A stretch of 37,872 nt of DNA from the NCBI GenBank assembly GCA_947628705.1, contig CANRAZ010000020.1, forward strand, positions 1 to 37,872, written 5' to 3'. The notes under the pieces were generated by a model, which was given only the letters and a program-made list of their open reading frames with translations, was not told where the DNA came from and searched no databases. Position 1 is the first letter of the stretch, and the number at the start of each line of letters is the position of its first letter. Of this stretch, positions 1-7,212 are shown in pieces. The stretch is from an uncultured Lachnospiraceae bacterium (lineage in GTDB: Bacteria > Bacillota > Clostridia > Lachnospirales > Lachnospiraceae). Both the position numbers and the translations under genes were made by a program.

Positions 1-74
1 GTAAGCAAATCATACAAAATATTTTAATTATCTAGGAATGATTTAAAAAAACAGATGGAAAAGCAGTATTTTTA

Positions 75-103
75 TTTACAAAATCATAAAATGTATATAT
101 AAT
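75..103 (+). promoter_or_regulatory. Sigma-A promoter of the secreted protein/permease operon
   Basis: A TTTACA -35 box (75-80) and a perfect TATAAT -10 box (98-103) are separated by 17 bp. The predicted start is near 110, about 50 bases before the first ATG at 163. The palindrome at 113-126 lies directly on the initial transcribed region. Confidence 0.75.
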
Positions 104-112
104 CAGGGCGAG

Positions 113-126
113 CGCAATCGATTGCG
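113..126. promoter_or_regulatory. LacI/PurR-type operator palindrome
   Basis: The 14 bases CGCAATCGATTGCG form a perfect palindrome with a central CG step. LacI/GalR-family repressors typically bind palindromes with a central CG; the PurR box ACGCAAACGTTTGCGT is the closest known match in form. It lies about 3-16 bases downstream of the predicted start, where a bound protein would block transcription. The regulator is not in the window. Confidence 0.6.
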
Positions 127-162
127 TGATTATGTATCAAAAGGAATAAGGAGGTATTTACT

Positions 163-603
163 ATGAAAATTAAAGGAATTATTGCAATTGTAGTGCTTTT
201 ATGTGTGACAGCGGCGTGTGGTATTGCGGCAACGTATAGCAAAACAGAACAGGTGGGAAACAAACCGTTTGGATTTCAACAAACAGTAGGTTCAATCAAT
301 TTTGTTGTTAGCGGTACGGAAAATAGGGCTTCTGAAGTGACGGTTAATCTTTACAACGGCACAAATGTCATCGATTCGTATGTATCCTGCTACAATTTAA
401 ACAATGGCATGATTGTAGTGCATGACGGGAACAATGCAGCGGTTGGGCTTGGCGGAGCTACGTCAGCACAGATTGTTCGGTATCCGGGTATAGAAAATTA
501 TGAGTACCATTACTATGCACACAGGTGGAATACAACCAGTACTTCTTTGGCAAATTCTACAAACCTTGTTGATTCTGCGTTTTATGGGGCAGTTCAGCAG
601 TAA
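163..603 (+). CDS. Secreted small protein of unknown function (146 aa)
   Basis: The start has a good ribosome site (AAGGAGG) about 10 bases upstream. Residues 1-23 form a classical signal peptide: MKIK, then a hydrophobic core ending in TAAC-GIAAT. The cysteine at 19 could be a weak lipobox, but signal peptidase I cleavage after GIAA is as likely. The mature part is polar, rich in Asn, Thr, Ser, Val and Tyr, and looks beta-rich. It ends in a Tyr/His-rich stretch (YEYHYYAHRWN, about residues 109-119) and a Ser/Asn-rich tail. I do not recognise the family. A secreted peptide followed at once by FtsX-type permeases recalls lactococcin-972-like bacteriocin loci, and the C-terminal YYxH motif is faintly similar, but this is only a guess. 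It is the first gene of an operon with the two permeases, 30 bases ahead of the next. Confidence 0.7.
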   Translation: MKIKGIIAIVVLLCVTAACGIAATYSKTEQVGNKPFGFQQTVGSINFVVSGTENRASEVTVNLYNGTNVIDSYVSCYNLNNGMIVVHDGNNAAVGLGGATSAQIVRYPGIENYEYHYYAHRWNTTSTSLANSTNLVDSAFYGAVQQ

Positions 604-633
604 GCAGTCGCGTAACAGGAGTAGGACTGAGTA

Positions 634-1821
634 ATGATAATAAGAAATTTCCTTAACTTCGTAAAAAACAACAGGCTTCTCTTTGTTCTTCTGGCGATTA
701 CTCAGGTTATTGCCGTGGTTATCATACTCTTTTCCTTCGGCATTTACAGAAACAACCGGTACAAGCTTGCGGAAGGTGAGAGCAGGGATAAAAGTTTGAT
801 TTTTTCGCCAAAGGAAAATGTTGACATAGAAATTTCGCGTGTTAGGGACAAGATTGTTGAGGTGTCGAAAAAATATAGCAGTTTAATAGACAGTACATAT
901 ATCCCGACGAAGGTAAACCTTACGGAATATTCCCCGGAGGACTTTGAAAATATGAGCCTTGTGTACTCAGGCACAAATATTGCATTGGCTCGTTCAGAGT
1001 TTAAGGTTGTGAACGGAGAAATTCTATTCAGAGACGTATACACTGACAACATTCTTTTGACGATTGATGAGGACGGCAGAGGCTTTACGGAGGATGAGCT
1101 GACAAACGGGGCGAGGGTCTGTCTTGTCCCTTATGAGGCGTATGAAATGCAGAAAGATAAATTTGAAATCAACGGAATCTCTTACGAGATTATAGGCCAT
1201 GAGAAAAAACCGCTGGGATTATACGCTACGTCCAGTAGGGAGTTTAACATTCCGCTCATGTCTCTTCCGGATGATGCAAAGCTGTCTGTTTTGTGTTTTA
1301 ATCTTAAGCGTCCGTTGCTGAGAAGCGAGTACGAGGCAATTAGGGCGGAGTTCATTCCCATGATTCTTTCGGAAAATGAGGTGGATATAAGCGGATTTTA
1401 TTCAATAGAAATAGACGAGAAGGCGACAATAAAAACAATGATGGTTGCAGCTGTCTTTATGTCCCTGATTTCAGCATTTTCCGTCTGCATAATCTACCGG
1501 TACATGCTTGCGAAAAGGGTAAAAACGACGGCAATCTACAGGATATGCGGCTGCACGCGGCTTAAATCCTCGCTTATTTACATCGGCGAGATGGTAATGG
1601 TGCTTGCAGGCTCATGCGCAGCAGGAAGCCTTCTGTTTGAGCTGATTGTCGAGCCGAGGCTTGAAAAGAGCTACACATGGTTTTCCGTGATTTACAAAAA
1701 CGGAAGCAGTTATCTTCTTGTGCTTCTTTACTTTGTTATAGTGTCCGGGATTGCGTCGGTAATGATAGCCGCAAGCAACCGGAGGACGCCTAAGGAGCTT
1801 TTAAGTGGCAAGATGAAATAG
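634..1821 (+). CDS. FtsX/MacB-type ABC permease, half-size (permease A)
   Basis: The 395-residue protein has one N-terminal membrane segment (about 14-37), an extracytoplasmic domain (about 40-265) and three C-terminal segments (about 270-290, 313-340, 358-380). This is the 4-TM MacB/FtsX plan. A cytoplasmic coupling-type stretch (RICGCTRLKSS) follows the second segment. It probably works as a heterodimer with the product of the next gene, which begins 10 bases downstream. No ATPase gene is adjacent in the window, so it must lie upstream of base 1 or be supplied from elsewhere. The C-terminal half resembles the permease at 35864-37009 (membrane spacing and the GCxxxKxxxxxxxEM pattern), so the two are probably paralogues. 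The substrate is unknown; the secreted protein ahead of it is the obvious candidate partner. Confidence 0.8.
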   Translation: MIIRNFLNFVKNNRLLFVLLAITQVIAVVIILFSFGIYRNNRYKLAEGESRDKSLIFSPKENVDIEISRVRDKIVEVSKKYSSLIDSTYIPTKVNLTEYSPEDFENMSLVYSGTNIALARSEFKVVNGEILFRDVYTDNILLTIDEDGRGFTEDELTNGARVCLVPYEAYEMQKDKFEINGISYEIIGHEKKPLGLYATSSREFNIPLMSLPDDAKLSVLCFNLKRPLLRSEYEAIRAEFIPMILSENEVDISGFYSIEIDEKATIKTMMVAAVFMSLISAFSVCIIYRYMLAKRVKTTAIYRICGCTRLKSSLIYIGEMVMVLAGSCAAGSLLFELIVEPRLEKSYTWFSVIYKNGSSYLLVLLYFVIVSGIASVMIAASNRRTPKELLSGKMK

Positions 1822-1831
1822 AGGAGGGGTC

Positions 1832-3019
1832 ATGCTTTATATCGGAATCTGTGAAATCCTGAAAAATTGGAAACAGACGCTCCTTATGGCGCTGCAGATA
1901 GGATTGATAATGTTTTTGACTGTTGCAACGGTAACGATTTATCGGGAACAGAGCGTAAAGTACAGCTATCTTAAGGACACGCTTAACAAAAAAGGTCTTG
2001 TGGCGGGTTTTTTCACTACGGACGTGAATGAGGCAGGCGGTATAGATAAATACATGAAAATAAAGCAGCTGAGCGAAGTACATTATGCTTTTGACGTCGA
2101 CTTTAAAATGGGAGACGCCGATAATGCAGGTTCCGTCCGGGTGCTTGCCTATGACGAACTTTTAAGCAAATACAAGCCGGAGCTGTCTGAAGGGAAATGG
2201 TTTACAAAAAAGAGCGGCAGCGGTAAAATGATAGAAGCCGTCGTGTCTGCCAATAAGTATGGAATAAAGTACGGAGATACCATAGAATTTGGTTATGGTG
2301 AAAGGACAATAAACGTTCACATCTGCGGTGTTCTTGCTGACGAGGCAAACATATATTCCCAAACAACCGGACTCAGCATAGATTATTCGGTATTTGATTT
2401 CTACTCAAGTTACGATGCTGAAAGGGAGGACGGCGGAGGCATTCTGTTTACCTCGTTGGAAGAGCTTGAAGAGGCAGGGATAAAACCTTACTATTACGGC
2501 AATTTTTGGGGAGTGTTTTCTGAGAATGCGTCTGAAAACTTTATAAAGAAAACGGTGAATGAGTTCGGACAGAGTGGTGTGGTAATAGAGTTTTCTGATC
2601 TCCGTGAAAGAACCGAGGGAATTATTAATAGAAAGATGTCTGAAATACTTCCTGTCGTTTTGGGAGCGCTTATTTTGGTTGTGCTGAGTATTGCCTGCCT
2701 ATCGGCAATAGATACGCTTACTTCCAGAAAAAGCTATGCGGTCTTCTTTTCCTGCGGAATGAGGTGGGAAAAGGGAATGTACATAGCGATGATAAAAGCG
2801 GCTATTACATGCCTGCTTGGAGCAGTGGTAATGTTTTTGCTGAGATTCATATCGGTGCTGGCAAAGCTGGATAAGACGTTTTTGTTTAAGCTTGGGCTTT
2901 GGCAGATATTTGCATGCGTCTGTGTCGCTCTGCTGATGGTGGCGGTTTCGGCGCTGGTATCGAGATATCTTCTTAGAAACAACCAGCCTGTTGACATCTT
3001 AAGGGAAAGCAATTACTGA
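1832..3019 (+). CDS. FtsX/MacB-type ABC permease, half-size (permease B)
   Basis: This 395-residue protein starts after a strong GAGGAGGGG site. It has TM1 at about 14-36, a long extracytoplasmic domain (about 40-270) and three C-terminal segments (about 272-297, 313-345, 352-380), with the coupling-type stretch SCGMRWEKG after the second. It closely parallels the truncated permease at the 3' end of the window: both have a LxxGxWFTxx motif, then a xGxxYGD/xGYxAGD element in the outer domain. It forms the second half of the predicted permease dimer with the gene before it. A strong hairpin terminator at 3073-3108 ends the operon. Confidence 0.8.
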   Translation: MLYIGICEILKNWKQTLLMALQIGLIMFLTVATVTIYREQSVKYSYLKDTLNKKGLVAGFFTTDVNEAGGIDKYMKIKQLSEVHYAFDVDFKMGDADNAGSVRVLAYDELLSKYKPELSEGKWFTKKSGSGKMIEAVVSANKYGIKYGDTIEFGYGERTINVHICGVLADEANIYSQTTGLSIDYSVFDFYSSYDAEREDGGGILFTSLEELEEAGIKPYYYGNFWGVFSENASENFIKKTVNEFGQSGVVIEFSDLRERTEGIINRKMSEILPVVLGALILVVLSIACLSAIDTLTSRKSYAVFFSCGMRWEKGMYIAMIKAAITCLLGAVVMFLLRFISVLAKLDKTFLFKLGLWQIFACVCVALLMVAVSALVSRYLLRNNQPVDILRESNY

Positions 3020-3072
3020 TGTTTGCAGCGCCCCGTTTGCAGGTATTATGCCAAATTGAGATATAGCATTTT

Positions 3073-3108
3073 AAAACCAAAAGTTTCAGACTTTTGGTTT
3101 TATTTTTT
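3073..3108 (+). terminator. Rho-independent terminator of the permease operon
   Basis: A perfect 12-bp stem (AAAACCAAAAGT at 3073-3084 pairing with 3090-3101) with a 5-base loop is followed by ATTTTTT. It sits 53 bases after the permease B stop codon. Confidence 0.85.
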
Positions 3109-3116
3109 CCCAATTG

Positions 3117-3177
3117 TGTTATAATGCTTAAGAGGTGCAGCGCAACAGCGTAAAAGGCGGTTTTTTACGAAGGCACC
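3117..3177 (+). promoter_or_regulatory. Extended -10 promoter and structured leader of the bile salt hydrolase gene
   Basis: TGT-TATAAT (3117-3125) is an extended -10 box; no good -35 is visible. The leader then holds a two-tier hairpin: GGTGC (3134-3138) pairs with GCACC (3073+100, that is 3173-3177), enclosing CGTAAAA (3149-3155) paired with TTTTACG (3163-3169). The ribosome site GGAAAGGCAGG follows at about 3195-3205. Whether the hairpin regulates anything cannot be told from sequence. Confidence 0.6.
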
Positions 3178-3212
3178 CAAAATAAACGCTTTCGGAAAGG
3201 CAGGTAAAAATT

Positions 3213-4184
3213 ATGTGTACGGCAGCAACCTACAAAACAAAAGACCATTATTTTGGCAGAAATCTGGATTTAGAGTATTCGTACCATGAAACGGTAACCG
3301 TAACTCCAAGAAATTATCCTTTTGAATTCCGTAAGGCCGGAAAAACGGAAAGCCACTATGCAATGATAGGCATGGCGTTTGTGCAGGGCTATCCGCTTTA
3401 CTACGATGCAGTCAACGAAAAGGGTCTTGGAATGGCAGGACTTAATTTCCCCGGAAACGCAGATTACAAGGAAGAACAGGAAGGTAAAATAAACGTTTCT
3501 CCTTTTGAATTTATTCCGTTTATTCTTGGGCAATGTGCAGACCTGAAAGAGGCAAGGGTTCTGCTTGAAAAAATCAATCTGGTTAAAATAAATTTCAGCG
3601 AGCAGCTTCCTCTTTCGCCGCTTCATTGGATGATTTCGGACAGAGAAGGCTCTCTCGTGGTTGAAAGCATAAAGGACGGCCTTAAGATTTATGAAAACCC
3701 TACGGGCGTTATGACAAACAATCCTTGTTTTGATATGCAGCTTTTTAACCTTAATAACTACATGAGCCTTTCAACAGAGCCGCCTGCAAACAGCTTTTCG
3801 GACAAGCTGAACCTTACGGCCTACAGCCGCGGCATGGGAGGAATGGGACTTCCCGGAGATTTGTCTTCTGCATCGCGTTTTGTGAAGGCGGCATTTACCA
3901 GAATGAATTCGCTCTCCGCCGACACTGAAGAAGCGAGCATAAGCCAGTTTTTCCATATTTTGGGCTCTGTTTACCAGCAAAGAGGTCTTGTTCACATGGG
4001 TAAAGGCGAATACGAGATTACGATTTACAGCAGCTGCTGCAATACGGATAAGGGAATATATTATTACACGACCTATGAAAACAGTCAGATAACCGCGGTT
4101 GACATGCACAGAGAAGACCTTGACGGAAAGGAGCTTATAAACTATCCGTTGGTAACGGGACAGCAGATTAACTGGCAGAATTAG
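3213..4184 (+). CDS. cbh: Choloylglycine (bile salt) hydrolase
   Basis: This Ntn-hydrolase of 323 residues cleaves the amide bond of glycine- or taurine-conjugated bile acids. The length is right for the family (about 316-330). After removal of Met1, Cys2 is the N-terminal nucleophile. The other catalytic residues of the Clostridium perfringens enzyme have clear counterparts: Arg16 and Asp19 (FGRNLD), Asn78 (GLNFP), Asn169 (MTNNP) and Arg222 (SASRF). The C-terminal block KGIYYYTTYEN is also typical. Penicillin V acylases share the fold, but similarity along the whole chain favours bile salt hydrolase. There is no signal peptide, so it is cytoplasmic. It appears monocistronic, with its own promoter upstream and a weak terminator at its stop codon. 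It points to a host-gut lifestyle. Confidence 0.92.
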   Translation: MCTAATYKTKDHYFGRNLDLEYSYHETVTVTPRNYPFEFRKAGKTESHYAMIGMAFVQGYPLYYDAVNEKGLGMAGLNFPGNADYKEEQEGKINVSPFEFIPFILGQCADLKEARVLLEKINLVKINFSEQLPLSPLHWMISDREGSLVVESIKDGLKIYENPTGVMTNNPCFDMQLFNLNNYMSLSTEPPANSFSDKLNLTAYSRGMGGMGLPGDLSSASRFVKAAFTRMNSLSADTEEASISQFFHILGSVYQQRGLVHMGKGEYEITIYSSCCNTDKGIYYYTTYENSQITAVDMHREDLDGKELINYPLVTGQQINWQN

Positions 4185-4205
4185 TTGCCTTTACTAATGT
4201 TTTTT
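4180..4205 (+). terminator. Weak terminator overlapping the hydrolase stop codon
   Basis: ATTAGT (4180-4185) pairs with ACTAAT (4193-4198) over a 7-base loop, followed by a T-run (4200-4205). The stem is short and AT-only, so efficiency is doubtful. Confidence 0.4.
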
Positions 4206-4315
4206 ACGAACTTGTAAAGCGTTGCGGCAGCAGGCACACCGAGAAGCATGCCGAGTATACACAGATAAAGTAAAAAAACTTTGACTGCTTCAATTAAAAA
4301 TGCTTGTAAATCATG
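4181..4315 (-). pseudogene. Remnant of an AI-2E family transporter gene with internal deletion
   Basis: Read on the minus strand, this 45-codon frame joins two ends of an AI-2E family transporter. An N-terminal piece contains FLLYLCI, identical to residues 16-22 of the intact neighbour at 5325-6503. It is followed directly by LGMLLGVPAAATLYK, identical to the neighbour's C-terminal region except for the last residue. At the DNA level, 46 bases (4213-4258) match 5435-5480 exactly. About 330 codons are missing between the two parts and no ATG, GTG or TTG start is visible in frame. The N-terminal part differs from the intact gene at synonymous positions, so this is probably a diverged paralogue rather than a fresh copy. 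The DUF3800 gene separates it from the intact gene. Confidence 0.75.
4213..4258. repeat. 46-bp direct repeat, copy 1 (in transporter remnant)
   Basis: Bases 4213-4258 are identical to 5435-5480 inside the intact AI-2E family gene. They encode, on the minus strand, the segment LGMLLGVPAAATLY. Confidence 0.9.
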
Positions 4316-4332
4316 TATAGATATGGTATGAT
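4304..4332 (+). promoter_or_regulatory. Promoter of the DUF3800 gene
   Basis: TTGTAA (4304-4309), a 17-bp spacer and TATGAT (4327-4332) form a credible sigma-A promoter. It lies partly within the transporter remnant. The predicted leader of about 100 bases contains two dyads. Confidence 0.55.
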
Positions 4333-4362
4333 GCGAGTAGAATAAAGAGGTAACGAGTTACA

Positions 4363-4418
4363 ATTACGGTCTGGGCGCAAGCTCTTTGGACCACCGTAGG
4401 CGGGAAGAATTTCCCGCC
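4363..4418 (+). other. Two hairpins in the DUF3800 leader
   Basis: TACGGT near 4364 can pair with ACCGTA near 4393-4398, enclosing a GC-rich loop with a short GGTC/GACC helix. Immediately after, GGCGGGAA (4399-4406) pairs perfectly with TTCCCGCC (4411-4418) over a 4-base loop. There is no T-run, so these are not terminators. Possible roles are mRNA stabilisation, autoregulation or a small RNA. Confidence 0.5.
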
Positions 4419-4442
4419 ATTTCTATTCATGAAGGAAAAGCA

Positions 4443-5120
4443 ATGAGAGAGCTGAGTGTATTCATTGATGAATCAGGAGATTTTGGAGAAATAAAAGAGC
4501 GGCCGGCATATTATTTGGTTACATTTGTTTTTCATAATCAAGCTAATGATATAGAACAACGGGTCTTGAAATTGAATGAAAGTATTCGCAGTTCGGGATT
4601 TGATGTGGAATATATACATACAGGTCCGGTAATTCGACGAGAGGACGTATTTGAAGAATATTCTTTAGAAGAACGAAGAAAGCTGTTATATAAGATGCTT
4701 AACTTTGTTAATAATTGCCCCATTTCTTATTTGACAGTTGTTGTTGATAGAAAAGAAGCAACAGATAAAATTGCTTTGTCTGGTAAATTAGCAAAGGAAA
4801 TTAATAAATCATTAAGAGAGCATATTGGATTCTTTTCGAATTTTGACAAGATTATTGTCTACTATGATAACGGACAAGTTGAACTGAGTACAATTCTAAA
4901 TGCAATATTTTCAATTCAATTCTCAAATGTGGAATTTAGAAAAGCTCAGCCGCAAAAATATCGGCTATTACAGGCAGCAGATTTCATTTGTTCTATGGAA
5001 TTGTTGAAAATAAAACGAATTGAAAAAAGATTAAGCAAATCGGAAAAAAATTTTTTCTACAAATCACAAGAATTAAAGAAAACCTTTTTAAAAAGTGTTG
5101 AAAAAAAGAGATTATTATAG
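4443..5120 (+). CDS. DUF3800 domain protein
   Basis: The 225-residue protein starts with the hallmark FIDESGDFG (about residues 6-14) and ends its domain with QAADFICSMELL, the usual C-terminal signature of DUF3800. The family has conserved acidic residues suggesting a metal-dependent nuclease-like fold, but its biochemical role is not established. Members are common in mobile and defence-associated loci. I chose ATG 4443, preceded by GAAGGAAAAG; a TTG at 4386 would add 19 residues that overlap the hairpins and lack the conserved start. The gene is much more AT-rich than its neighbours and stands between a transporter remnant and the intact transporter, consistent with recent acquisition. It has its own promoter and terminator. 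Confidence 0.8.
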   Translation: MRELSVFIDESGDFGEIKERPAYYLVTFVFHNQANDIEQRVLKLNESIRSSGFDVEYIHTGPVIRREDVFEEYSLEERRKLLYKMLNFVNNCPISYLTVVVDRKEATDKIALSGKLAKEINKSLREHIGFFSNFDKIIVYYDNGQVELSTILNAIFSIQFSNVEFRKAQPQKYRLLQAADFICSMELLKIKRIEKRLSKSEKNFFYKSQELKKTFLKSVEKKRLL

Positions 5121-5152
5121 GCAAATGTTATTTCAAAGCATCTGCCTTTTTT
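5119..5152 (+). terminator. Terminator of the DUF3800 gene
   Basis: AGGCAAATG (5119-5127) pairs with CATCTGCCT (5139-5147) with one mismatch, followed by TTTTTT. It begins within the stop codon. Confidence 0.7.
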
Positions 5153-5324
5153 GGAAGGGGAAGAAACGTTTTTATTTGCAAATAATAACTTTTTATAAAA
5201 TTTCCATTGTATTTTCAACAATTTGGGTATGTACTGAGCATAACGAAATTATTGTTTTCATGAGGCTGGCCTTAAGGCTCAAGTCCGAAGTCGAGGAAGT
5301 CTCTCGCCATTTTATATTATTTGC
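5153..5324. other. Intergenic stretch without a recognisable gene
   Basis: This AT-rich stretch between the DUF3800 terminator and the 3' end of the AI-2E family gene holds only a short GCCTTAAGGC palindrome near 5269. I see no gene here and no clear terminator for the minus-strand gene. Confidence 0.5.
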
Positions 5325-6503
5325 TCATTTATTTATGCTTTCATCATTGCTATTTTTTTCACTCTCAGCTTCTGCCAGCCCGTCGTTTTCCATTGCCTTA
5401 AGCCTGTCCTTATTCACATCATTTTTGATAAGCCTGTAAAGCGTTGCGGCAGCAGGCACACCGAGAAGCATGCCGAGTATGCCCATGATCCCTCCGCCTA
5501 TCGTGATTGCAGCCAGCACCCATATTGCCGGAAGCCCCATGGACGAACCGACAACACGTGGATAGATGAGATTACCCTCAATTTGCTGAAGAATAACAAG
5601 AAAAATAAGAAAAACAAGAGCTTTGACAGGGGAGACCATAAATATCATAAAAGCCCCGATACCGCCTCCGATATAGGCTCCTGCAATAGGAATCAGCGCG
5701 GTAAAGCCGATAAGCGCGCCTATCATAGAAGCATATGGCAGGCGAAGGGCAAGCATGCCGAGCGTGCAGAGAACCCCAAGAATAACGGCTTCAGTACATT
5801 GACCGATGATATAGCGTCGGAAGCAGTCGTTCATTATATCAAGCACATAAATGCTTCTTTTGTACCAGCTTTCATTCATATAGCGTGTCATAATGCGGTT
5901 AAACTGTGCTTTAAGCCTGTCCCTGTCCAGTAAAAGGTATATGGCAAAAATAAATGCGACCACAAATGTAACGATTCCGGAAAAGACGGATGACAGCGCC
6001 GCAAGCACAAAGCCCATGACATTTCCGATGCCGGAAGTAAGCATGTTTGCGATTTCACCGATTTTTGATTTCCAGTCTATTGAGGACAGCAGATCAGGAA
6101 TGTTCTCCGGAATAAGATTTTTCCTTTCGAGAAAGTCCATAAGCTTCTTAAATGAGTCGGGAAGCTCGGCAACGACAACGCTCAGGCACGAAATAAATTC
6201 CGGAATAACCAGACCGATAATAAGAACGACGACGGCGGCAACCGTGAGTAAAGCAAGAACCATGCAGACGCCCCTGCGGCTTTTTTTGACGAATTTATTT
6301 TGTGATTTTGGAAAATATATTTTTTCGTAGCCGGACATTAAAATGTTGATGACATATGCAGCCGCACAGCCGATGATAAGCGGAGCCGACGCTTTAAAAA
6401 TCATTCCGACAAAGCCGGAAAGCGCAGCCCAGTAGTATATGCAAAGATAAAGGAGAAAAATGCTTGCTCCGATTTTAAAACAGGTTTTCCATTCTAATTT
6501 CAT
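5325..6503 (-). CDS. AI-2E family transporter (PerM/YtvI-like)
   Basis: The 392-residue membrane protein has the pattern of this family: two or three N-terminal segments (about 12-55 and 75-100), a soluble middle (about 105-155), then segments at about 155-190 and a conserved C-terminal bundle (about 235-360). The latter includes the motif GALIGFTALIPIAGAYIGG. Family members export small molecules, some linked to AI-2, others to Na+/H+ exchange or sporulation, so the substrate cannot be named. The tail is charged and polar. A minus-strand promoter lies at 6616-6644. A truncated paralogue lies beyond its 3' end at 4181-4315. Confidence 0.85.
   Translation of the reverse strand: MKLEWKTCFKIGASIFLLYLCIYYWAALSGFVGMIFKASAPLIIGCAAAYVINILMSGYEKIYFPKSQNKFVKKSRRGVCMVLALLTVAAVVVLIIGLVIPEFISCLSVVVAELPDSFKKLMDFLERKNLIPENIPDLLSSIDWKSKIGEIANMLTSGIGNVMGFVLAALSSVFSGIVTFVVAFIFAIYLLLDRDRLKAQFNRIMTRYMNESWYKRSIYVLDIMNDCFRRYIIGQCTEAVILGVLCTLGMLALRLPYASMIGALIGFTALIPIAGAYIGGGIGAFMIFMVSPVKALVFLIFLVILQQIEGNLIYPRVVGSSMGLPAIWVLAAITIGGGIMGILGMLLGVPAAATLYRLIKNDVNKDRLKAMENDGLAEAESEKNSNDESINK
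5435..5480. repeat. 46-bp direct repeat, copy 2 (inside the AI-2E family gene)
   Basis: This is identical to 4213-4258 and codes for part of the conserved C-terminal membrane segment of the intact transporter. Confidence 0.9.
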
Positions 6504-6615
6504 AGTAACCTCTTGATTTTATTTAAGCGTCTGCGCTTCAAGGCTCATTGAAAAACGAATGTCCGCCGTTCTGTGCCGGTGTAAGGGCGAACCTGGCGAA
6601 ACGCAGGATACTTTA

Positions 6616-6644
6616 AATATAGAAGCAGAAACGTAAATTGTCAA
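6616..6644 (-). promoter_or_regulatory. Promoter of the AI-2E family gene
   Basis: On the minus strand, TTGACA (6644-6639), 17 bp and TATATT (6621-6616) give a near-consensus sigma-A promoter. The leader is about 105 bases long and has only weak dyads. Confidence 0.75.
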
Positions 6645-6727
6645 TGAAAATTTGTACGCCGGCCGTGAGGAATTGCGGCTGCCCTGAAGCATTTCTTCAA
6701 TAACGTGCTTTGTTTTTATGTTATTTG

Positions 6728-6736
6728 TGTTATAAT
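6728..6736 (+). promoter_or_regulatory. Extended -10 promoter of the DUF3842 gene
   Basis: TGT-TATAAT with no convincing -35 box, 63 bases ahead of the start codon. The same TGTTATAAT form recurs at 3117 and 13237, and in weaker form elsewhere. Confidence 0.55.
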
Positions 6737-6798
6737 GAATTAGAAACGTTAGATTCAGTCGTAAAATATCGGCTGCGCATTAAGAAACGGAGCAGAAA

Positions 6799-7212
6799 AT
6801 GAAAATACTTGTAATTGACGCGCAGGGAGGCGGAGTCGGCAGGCAGCTTGTAAGCGCAATAAAGCAGGATATTAAAGAGGCATATGTTCTTGCGGTAGGG
6901 ACGAACAGCGCCGCAACGGCGGCAATGCTAAAGGCAGGCGCGGACAGCGCTGCGACAGGAGAAAATGCGGTGGCCGTCGGGTGCAGAAATTCGGACATAA
7001 TAGTCGGACCGATAGGCATTGTAATTGCTGATTCTCTTTTGGGGGAAGTGACGCCTGTTATGGCGGCGGCTGTCGCCCAAAGCTCTGCTAAAAAAGTTTT
7101 AATCCCATTCAATCACTGTGATAACATAATTGTCGGAGTTTCAGATTTTAATGTCGGAAGACTGGTTCATAGCGCGGTTGAGGAAATTAAAAAGTCCGTT
7201 CAGTGCGAGTGA
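6799..7212 (+). CDS. DUF3842 family protein
   Basis: The 137-residue protein begins KILVIDAQGGGVGRQLV, a Rossmann-like first strand and glycine-rich loop. It has further conserved runs GTNSAATAAMLKAGAD and SDIIVGPIGIVIADSLLGEVTP, typical of DUF3842, a clostridial family without an assigned activity. There are no membrane segments. The last 13 bases overlap, convergently, the 3' end of the permease gene on the other strand, and there is no terminator between the two. It appears monocistronic. Confidence 0.8.
   Translation: MKILVIDAQGGGVGRQLVSAIKQDIKEAYVLAVGTNSAATAAMLKAGADSAATGENAVAVGCRNSDIIVGPIGIVIADSLLGEVTPVMAAAVAQSSAKKVLIPFNHCDNIIVGVSDFNVGRLVHSAVEEIKKSVQCE

Noticed and set aside
4181-4315. 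AI-2E fragment read as a functional small membrane protein
   Set aside because: No usable start codon or ribosome site in frame, and a foreign promoter has formed in its 5' part.
4386-4442. TTG start at 4386 for the DUF3800 gene
   Set aside because: The added 19 residues come from a hairpin region and the family starts near the later ATG, which has a ribosome site.
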